This document shows, in pieces, positions 6,600 to 10,753 of a stretch of 10,753 bases of DNA (the stretch's first letter is position 1; the number at the start of each line of letters is the position of its first letter). A program made the position numbers and the translations under genes. Location: contig CAZVED010000026.1 of the NCBI GenBank assembly GCA_964626205.1, positions 1 to 10,753 of the forward strand, read 5' to 3'. The stretch is from CAZVED01 sp964626205. GTDB taxonomy: Bacteria; Patescibacteriota; Patescibacteriia; SG8-24. Under the pieces are notes generated by a model. The model saw only the letters and a list, made by a program, of their open reading frames with translations. It was not told the origin of the DNA and searched no databases.

Positions 6600-7637
6600 T
6601 TGGAAACGAAGATTGCTCCTTTACGCATCGAGTACTTCTGGAACAAGAACGCTGGCAAAGGCACGGAGCGCGAAGGTGTAGGCGAAGATATCGCCCGGCA
6701 ACTCGCCTCGTCGCCGTTCGAAACGCTCGTTCACGGCACCAAGACGTTCGAAGAGCTGGATGCCGCCGTGCAGGGCATCGTTCGACGCCGACCGCATATC
6801 GTCGCGCTCTCGGGCGGCGACGGTACGTTGAACGTCGTCCTCACGCGCATCCTGAATGCGTACGCGGATGCGCTCGTTCCAGACTTGCCGATGTTTCTGT
6901 ACGCGCCGACCGGCACCATGCGTCTCGTCGGCGCAAGCCTCGGACTCAACGATGTCGCTCCGGAACGTCTTGTCGCGAACACACTTGCCATGCTCGTGGC
7001 AGGTGGCCGTCGGCCATTCGGTGACGGTACGCTGCTGCGTGCAGAGGCGTCCGCGTTGCAGGTTCCCATCGCGCGCTCGCACATCTTGCGGGTGAACGAC
7101 GAGTACGGATTCATTTGGGGTGCGGGCATCCCCGTGAACTTCCTGAACCTGTACTACGAAGGCGATCGCCTCGGTCACTTCGGCGCTGGGCGTGTTCTCT
7201 TCGAGACGTTTACCGACGAGATCGTGAGCGTGATGACGTTAAGCGAGTCACGGAAGCTGCTTACTCGACCGGTGCGTGGACGCATCACCCTTCCGGATGA
7301 CGGGTTCACTGATCCGATTACCACGACGTCGCACACCGCAATCCTTGCGTCGACCGTGGAGCAACTCGGCTTCGGCTTCCGTGGCATGCCGCACGCGCGG
7401 TCTCAGCCCGGAAAGTTCATGCTCCGCGCAACGGACTTGTCGTTCTTCGAGCTTGGAGCCATGGCCCCCATGCTCGCACTCGGCACTGCGCTCCCTGGCG
7501 TTTCCGATGCCGTGATTGATCAGATGGTCGTGCAGTGGGAAGATCCCACGAGGACGACCGTCGATGGCGAGATGCGGGAACCGCACAATCAGGATATCGT
7601 CGCCTGCGGTCCGGAGCTCATGTTCCTTCGTCCGTGA
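6600..7637 (+). CDS. Diacylglycerol kinase catalytic-domain protein
   Basis: The 345-aa product belongs to the diacylglycerol/lipid kinase family (DAGK catalytic domain, YegS/DgkB type), whose members transfer phosphate from ATP to a lipid hydroxyl. Seen in the sequence are NKNAGKG (15-21) in the first strand-loop, the nucleotide-binding GGDGT (72-76) followed by LNVV, a PTGT motif (103-106), and VDGE (321-324) near the C terminus. The last is the usual DGE element of the C-terminal beta-sandwich domain. Length is slightly above the usual 290-330 residues. The PTGT motif continues as MRLVG where relatives usually have a P-x-GT-x-ND-F-A pattern, so the conserved Asn-Asp is missing. The substrate may therefore differ from diacylglycerol. 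The gene has its own promoter, a strong ribosome site, a TTG start and a terminator, so it is monocistronic. No membrane helix is seen; association with the inner membrane surface is expected from the family. Confidence 0.85.
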   Translation: METKIAPLRIEYFWNKNAGKGTEREGVGEDIARQLASSPFETLVHGTKTFEELDAAVQGIVRRRPHIVALSGGDGTLNVVLTRILNAYADALVPDLPMFLYAPTGTMRLVGASLGLNDVAPERLVANTLAMLVAGGRRPFGDGTLLRAEASALQVPIARSHILRVNDEYGFIWGAGIPVNFLNLYYEGDRLGHFGAGRVLFETFTDEIVSVMTLSESRKLLTRPVRGRITLPDDGFTDPITTTSHTAILASTVEQLGFGFRGMPHARSQPGKFMLRATDLSFFELGAMAPMLALGTALPGVSDAVIDQMVVQWEDPTRTTVDGEMREPHNQDIVACGPELMFLRP

Positions 7638-7647
7638 CCATCTTGAA

Positions 7648-7677
7648 CCCGCCTTCAAAGGAAGGCGGGTTTTTCTT
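7648..7677 (+). terminator. Intrinsic terminator after the lipid-kinase gene
   Basis: A perfect 9-bp stem CCCGCCTTC (7648-7656) with GAAGGCGGG (7661-7669) over an AAAG loop is followed by TTTTTCTT. It starts 10 nt after the stop codon. Confidence 0.93.
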
Positions 7678-7681
7678 GATT

Positions 7682-7756
7682 TAAGCTGGACACTGGTACC
7701 AAAATAAGGCGGAATTGCTTTTTAAGCTGACGGAAATAGGCTGGATGCGGGTACCA
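7682..7756. repeat. Degenerate 20-bp direct repeat pair before the rpmF promoter
   Basis: TAAGCTGGACACTGGTACCA (7682-7701) and TAGGCTGGATGCGGGTACCA (7737-7756) match at 16 of 20 positions and start 55 bp apart. A partial copy, TTTAAGCTG, occurs at 7721-7729 (also at 7680-7688). In addition 7682-7689 is the inverted complement of 7754-7761. The stretch is AT-richer than its surroundings and lies upstream of a strong promoter. It might hold paired protein-binding sites, or be a remnant of duplicated sequence. Confidence 0.55.
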
Positions 7757-7789
7757 GCTTATTTCTTGAAACGGTAGGCGGCAGGTGTG

Positions 7790-7818
7790 TTGACAGACCC
7801 TCGTTTCTTCGCTACAAT
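7790..7818 (+). promoter_or_regulatory. Near-consensus sigma-70 promoter for rpmF-nusB-rnc-pilT
   Basis: A perfect -35 TTGACA (7790-7795), a 17-nt spacer and TACAAT (7813-7818, five of six) make this the best promoter in the window. Transcription would start near 7825, giving a leader of about 30 nt before rpmF. Confidence 0.88.
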
Positions 7819-7854
7819 GCAGGCAATTGCCACCATCCAGAATTAACATCATCT

Positions 7855-8061
7855 ATGGGACTTCCATCAAATCGGAACAGCAGGACCCGCGTACGGATGC
7901 GCCGCGCGCATCTCGCCATGAAGAAAGTGACTCTCGTCGACTGCAAGAAGTGCGGAGAAAAGAACCTTCCGCACACCGCCTGCGTCGGCTGCGGCTCGTA
8001 TGCCGGCCGTAAGGTCATCACCAAGAAGGATCCGCTCGCCAAGAAGAAGGCTGCCAAGTAA
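7855..8061 (+). CDS. rpmF: 50S ribosomal protein L32
   Basis: The 68-aa product is ribosomal protein L32 (bL32) of the large subunit. The basic N terminus has the family RMRRAH motif (14-19, within a segment beginning GLPSNRNSRTR). A four-cysteine zinc ribbon follows: Cys30-x2-Cys33 and Cys43-x2-Cys46, so this is the zinc-binding form. GRKVI follows, and a lysine-rich tail ends the protein. The length is normal. The ATG at 7855 gives the expected N terminus, but no Shine-Dalgarno sequence precedes it. The gene is first after a strong promoter and lies 39 nt before nusB, fitting a translation and rRNA synthesis operon. Confidence 0.95.
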   Translation: MGLPSNRNSRTRVRMRRAHLAMKKVTLVDCKKCGEKNLPHTACVGCGSYAGRKVITKKDPLAKKKAAK

Positions 8062-8100
8062 CTTCCGCCTCAAACGTTCTTTGTTCCTAACCGCCACGTT

Positions 8101-8607
8101 ATGTCCAATCGGCATCTTGCACGGACCATCGCGATGCAGACCATCTACCAGTGGGATTTCCATGCAAAGCAGGATGGGAAGCTTCAAGAGATGGTCACTG
8201 CGAATCTCGCGGAGTTCGCTCCGGAATTCGACGACAAGGGCTTCATTCTTGACCTCGTGACAAACGTCGCGGCAGGCATCAAGAGCATCGACGAAGTCAT
8301 CACGACCTTCGCTCCAGAATGGCCGATCGATCAGATTACCGCGGTGGATCGCGCGATTCTTCGCGTCGGTGTCTACGAGTTGAAGATGTCGGAAACCATC
8401 CCATCCAAGGTCGCCATCAACGAAGCGATCGAGCTGGCGAAGACGTTCGGCGGCGACTCGTCCGGACGGTTCGTGAACGGTGTTCTTGGAGCCATCTTCA
8501 AGGACATGGTCGCGAAAGGCGAGATGAAGGAAGTCGACAAGGTGGAGCCGAAGAAGAAAGTCGAAGAGCCTTCAGGCGACGACGAGACTCCCCGCGAAGA
8601 ACGATAA
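8101..8607 (+). CDS. nusB: Transcription antitermination factor NusB
   Basis: The 168-aa product is NusB, which with NusE (S10) binds boxA in rRNA leaders and prevents premature termination of rRNA transcription. Family features are RHLARTIAMQTIYQWDF (4-20) in the first helix, VDRAILRVGVYELK (82-95), and IPSKVAINEAIELAKTFGG (100-118) followed by SGRFVNGVLGAI. The core ends near residue 137. A charged tail of about 30 residues (Lys- and Glu-rich, then acidic) extends beyond the core and is probably disordered. No Shine-Dalgarno is visible before the ATG, but the start matches the family N terminus. It follows rpmF at 39 nt and precedes rnc at 65 nt without a terminator, so it is cotranscribed with both. 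Confidence 0.95.
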   Translation: MSNRHLARTIAMQTIYQWDFHAKQDGKLQEMVTANLAEFAPEFDDKGFILDLVTNVAAGIKSIDEVITTFAPEWPIDQITAVDRAILRVGVYELKMSETIPSKVAINEAIELAKTFGGDSSGRFVNGVLGAIFKDMVAKGEMKEVDKVEPKKKVEEPSGDDETPREER

Positions 8608-8658
8608 CTCACGAGAGATCCCAGATATCCTCTCCATCTCTGGCGCAAGCCGAAGGGG

Positions 8659-8665
8659 AAAGGAG
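8659..8665 (+). promoter_or_regulatory. Ribosome binding site setting the rnc start
   Basis: AAAGGAG (8659-8665) lies 7 nt before ATG 8673. It excludes longer in-frame starts that would run into nusB and is preferred over ATG 8694. Part of it (8663-8665) can pair with 8638-8640 in a leader hairpin. Confidence 0.75.
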
Positions 8666-8672
8666 ATGTGAG

Positions 8673-9383
8673 ATGTCTCCGCACGCAAATCGCATGCAGG
8701 ACATTACGAAACTGGAAAGCCATATCGGCGTGGTTTTCGAAAACAAGGACCTCATCACGCAGGCCCTCGTTCATCGTTCGTACCTGAACGAACACCCCAG
8801 CTTCAAGCTCGGCCACAACGAGCGCCTTGAGTTCCTCGGTGATGCGGTGCTCGAATTGGTCGTTACCGAGCATCTCTATCTCAACTACCCCAATCCGGAA
8901 GGCGAGCTAACGAACTGGCGCGCCGCGCTCGTGAATGCGACGATGCTCGCCGGCATCGCGGCAGATCTTGGCTTGGAGGAGCACTTGCTGCTCTCGCACG
9001 GCGAGGCGAAGGATCGGGATAGCAAAGCGCGACACTACATTCTTGCGAACGCCATCGAGGCTGTCATCGGCGCGGTGTATCTCGATCAGGGGTACGATGC
9101 GGTAAAAGTGTTCATCGAGCGCACGGTTCTTGTAAAGCTCGAAGGTGTGCTCAAGGACAAGCTCTATCTCGATCCGAAGAGCGCGTTCCAGGAAGCCGCA
9201 CAGGAGTTCGTCGGCGTTACGCCGTCGTACAAGGTGCTGGAAGAAAAGGGTCCGGACCACGCCAAGGAATTCGTCGTCGGTGTCTATCTTGGTGCTGAGC
9301 TCGTCGCGAAAGGGAAGGGGACATCCAAGCAGGAGGCGCAGGTGCAGGCAGCGAAAGAGGCGCTTTCCGCGAAGAGCTGGTAA
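8673..9383 (+). CDS. rnc: Ribonuclease III
   Basis: The 236-aa product is RNase III, the double-strand-specific endoribonuclease that processes rRNA precursors and structured mRNAs. The catalytic domain (about 9-155) contains the signature HNERLEFLGDAVLE (48-61) with Glu50, Glu53 and Asp57, and ILANAIEAVIGAVYLD (123-138) with Glu129 aligned to the essential E. coli Glu117. Asn126 stands where E. coli has Asp114. The double-stranded-RNA-binding domain (about 165-234) shows SAFQEAAQEF, SYKVLEEKGPDHAKEF and a GKGTSKQEAQVQAAKEAL helix, the usual KKxAE-type contact region. Length is typical. ATG 8673 follows AAAGGAG. The gene lies 65 nt after nusB and 12 nt before pilT. Pairing of nusB and rnc makes sense for rRNA synthesis and maturation. 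A leader hairpin overlapping the ribosome site might allow self-cleavage, as for E. coli rnc, but this is inference. Confidence 0.95.
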   Translation: MSPHANRMQDITKLESHIGVVFENKDLITQALVHRSYLNEHPSFKLGHNERLEFLGDAVLELVVTEHLYLNYPNPEGELTNWRAALVNATMLAGIAADLGLEEHLLLSHGEAKDRDSKARHYILANAIEAVIGAVYLDQGYDAVKVFIERTVLVKLEGVLKDKLYLDPKSAFQEAAQEFVGVTPSYKVLEEKGPDHAKEFVVGVYLGAELVAKGKGTSKQEAQVQAAKEALSAKSW

Positions 9384-9395
9384 ACTGACAGGACT

Positions 9396-10463
9396 ATGCC
9401 AAGCACCTCCCAAGAGATCGTGAACCGGATGCTCGACTCCGCCATCGCGAAAGGCGCGTCCGACATCCATGTCGTCGTCGGAAAACCACCGATGATTCGT
9501 GTGGACGGAATCATTTTACCGCTCGAAGGGTGGAAGGAAATTTCCGATGACGCCGCAAAAGAGGTCATCTATTCTGTCCTGACCGATGCCGAGAAGGCAC
9601 GATTCGAAGCGGATCGGGAACTCGACGTCGGCTATCAGTCGCCATCCAACCAGCGGTTCCGTATCAACCTCCTTTTCGAGAAGGGGAGCCCATCCATGGT
9701 CGCGCGTACCATTCCGGAAACCGTTCCGGACATGGATGCGCTCGGCCTTCCGCCAATTGTGCAGGGTCTTACGGAGCTTCCTCATGGTCTCGTCCTCGTG
9801 ACGGGTCCGACGGGGTCCGGAAAATCCACGACGCTCGCCGCGATGATCGACCGCATCAATCGGACCGAGCCGGTGAACATCATCACGCTCGAGGACCCGA
9901 TCGAGTTCCGTTTCAAGGCGGAAAAGGCCATTGTGCGTCAGCGCCAGCTTGGACGCGACTTTCTCACGTTTGCTGAGGGTCTCAAGCACATTCTTCGCCA
10001 GGACCCGGATGTCGTTATGGTCGGTGAAATGCGCGACCCGGAAACTATCGCTGCTGCGCTCACCATCGCAGAAACGGGCCACTTGGTTTTCGCTACGCTG
10101 CACACGTATTCTGCCGGTCAGACCGTTGAGCGCATCGTCGATGCGTTCCCGCCGCATCAGCAGAATCAGATTCGCACACAGCTCGCGCTGACGTTACGCG
10201 CCGTGCTCATGCAGCACCTCCTTCCGAAGGCCGGAGGAGGACGTGTCGCCGCACGGGAGCTGCTCATCAACAACTCGGCAGTCGCCAACCTCATTCGCGA
10301 GAACAAGGTCGCGCAGATCAAGAACGTATTGCAGACGTCCGCAGGCGAAGGGATGTTCACGCTCACGCAGGACCTCAAGCGTCTCATCAAGGAGAAGCTT
10401 ATCGACAAATCCGAGGCGCAGCAGTACCTTATCGGTTACGAGAAGCTCGGCGACGAAGAATAG
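9396..10463 (+). CDS. pilT: Type IV pilus retraction ATPase PilT
   Basis: The 355-aa product is a PilT-type secretion ATPase, the hexameric cytoplasmic motor that retracts type IV pili. An N-terminal PAS-like domain (about 1-105) opens with SDIHVVVGKPP (22-32). Next come Walker A GPTGSGKS (137-144), the Asp box ITLEDPIEF (163-171), Walker B DPDVVMVGE (203-211) with Glu211, and a His box ETGHLVFATLHT (226-237). A C-terminal AVANLIRENK (295-304) corresponds to the AIRNLIREGK motif that marks PilT rather than the PilB assembly ATPase. Length is typical. The start is 12 nt after the rnc stop with only a weak purine-rich site, so it is probably translated from the rpmF-nusB-rnc transcript. No other pilus gene is in the window. 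After its stop only a weak hairpin (10471-10484) is seen, with no T-run; a structured RNA region follows. Confidence 0.95.
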   Translation: MPSTSQEIVNRMLDSAIAKGASDIHVVVGKPPMIRVDGIILPLEGWKEISDDAAKEVIYSVLTDAEKARFEADRELDVGYQSPSNQRFRINLLFEKGSPSMVARTIPETVPDMDALGLPPIVQGLTELPHGLVLVTGPTGSGKSTTLAAMIDRINRTEPVNIITLEDPIEFRFKAEKAIVRQRQLGRDFLTFAEGLKHILRQDPDVVMVGEMRDPETIAAALTIAETGHLVFATLHTYSAGQTVERIVDAFPPHQQNQIRTQLALTLRAVLMQHLLPKAGGGRVAARELLINNSAVANLIRENKVAQIKNVLQTSAGEGMFTLTQDLKRLIKEKLIDKSEAQQYLIGYEKLGDEE

Positions 10464-10486
10464 TTTTCCCGCCGCGATAACGGCAA

Positions 10487-10639
10487 GTGGAGCGGACATT
10501 TCGGGTGAGCGGGTACTCGGTCGGGTGGCTGGCACGACGGGTACACTTTTTGGCGAGACTATGACTCGACAAAAAGTAGTACCCCGAGATGTCAGCCATT
10601 CCGTCCGAGAAAGCCGATACCTCGAGATGTCTGCTCCAC
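10487..10639 (+). ncRNA. Putative rod-shaped structured RNA (6S-like architecture)
   Basis: The arm 10487-10505 pairs with 10621-10639 over 19 consecutive positions: 16 Watson-Crick pairs, three G-U wobbles and no mismatches. The wobbles exist only in plus-strand RNA; on the minus strand they would be C-A mismatches. Next is an internal loop (about 10506-10515 and 10610-10620). Beyond it a stem (10516-10520 with 10605-10609, then 10522-10534 with 10590-10603) leads to an apical hairpin (10545-10552 with 10570-10577, 10554-10557 with 10565-10568, loop ACTATGA). A weak -10-like GATAAC (10476-10481) would place the start near 10488. There is no downstream T-run; the tRNA begins 8 nt later, so RNase P could form the 3' end region. 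Long closing stem, central bubble and apical rod resemble 6S RNA, but no conserved 6S sequence was recognised. It could instead be a tRNA leader structure. Confidence 0.5.
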
Positions 10640-10647
10640 CTCAAAAT

Positions 10648-10722
10648 GCGCCCTGAGCTCAACGGATAGAGCGCTGGTCTTCGAAACCAGTGATGGGGGT
10701 TCGATTCCCTCAGGGCGCACCA
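10648..10722 (+). tRNA. tRNA-Arg(TCG)
   Basis: The cloverleaf is complete. The acceptor stem GCGCCCT pairs perfectly with AGGGCGC (10712-10718). The D arm is GCTC/GAGC with an 8-nt loop containing GG. The anticodon stem CTGGT/ACCAG holds the loop CTTCGAA with anticodon TCG (10681-10683). The T arm is GGGGG/CCCTC with loop TTCGATT. Discriminator A is followed by an encoded CCA (10720-10722). Anticodon UCG reads the arginine codon CGA and probably CGG. It is a class I tRNA with a 4-nt variable loop and lies 8 nt after the structured RNA region. Confidence 0.98.
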
Positions 10723-10753
10723 CCCTGTCCCGTCTTTACAACTTTTCCCGCGT

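Noticed and set aside
8319..8672. Longer N terminus for rnc
   Set aside because: It runs out of frame through nusB and is not protein-like; a good ribosome site precedes ATG 8673.
10542..10547. TACACT as a -10 element before the tRNA
   Set aside because: There is no -35 at suitable spacing and no extended TGN. The bases are part of the apical stem of the putative RNA.
10561..10656. 31-codon ORF starting in the apical loop of the rod RNA
   Set aside because: It has no ribosome site, overlaps the tRNA at its stop and lies entirely within the paired RNA structure.

Overview
The window is a GC-rich bacterial chromosome segment, and every gene supported here lies on the plus strand. TGA is used as an ordinary stop by several genes, so the standard bacterial code fits. 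The likely source is a member of the Patescibacteria (CPR). The reasons are the short, densely packed genes, several small membrane proteins with no recognisable family, an UlaG-like metallo-beta-lactamase fold protein of a type I associate with these genomes placed just before gyrA, a short zinc-ribbon L32, and a nusB-rnc pair followed by pilT. This placement is inference from family resemblance, not from a database search.

Layout. Positions 1-138 hold a strong stem-loop of unknown nature and a probable extended -10 promoter. Two unrecognised genes follow: a soluble helical 245-aa protein (139-876) and a four-helix membrane protein (972-1592). Each ends at a hairpin terminator; the second terminator is a perfect palindrome that can work in both directions. 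Next is a three-gene operon: an MBL-fold protein (1751-2398), a single-pass membrane protein (2395-2778, ATGA overlap) and gyrA (2783-5296), closed by a terminator. A DUF1189-like membrane protein (5372-6211), a 64-aa two-helix protein (6283-6477) and a diacylglycerol-kinase-family protein (TTG start, 6600-7637) form the middle section; a terminator follows each of the last two genes' units.

From 7678 a region with degenerate direct repeats leads into a near-consensus sigma-70 promoter driving rpmF, nusB, rnc and pilT in close succession. This operon joins ribosome assembly, rRNA antitermination, rRNA processing and a type IV pilus retraction ATPase. The window ends with tRNA-Arg(TCG) at 10648-10722.

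The most interesting element is non-coding. The 153 nt at 10487-10639, between pilT and the tRNA, fold into one long rod. Its 19-bp closing stem has no mismatches and three G-U wobbles that pair only in plus-strand RNA. It has a central internal loop, and its 5' arm has a competing second partner inside the rod. The shape resembles 6S RNA, but that identity is a hypothesis. No stretch longer than 300 bases lacks a gene: the longest gaps are 7638-7854 (terminator, repeats, promoter) and 10464-10647 (structured RNA). I saw no insertion sequences, CRISPR arrays or rRNA genes.
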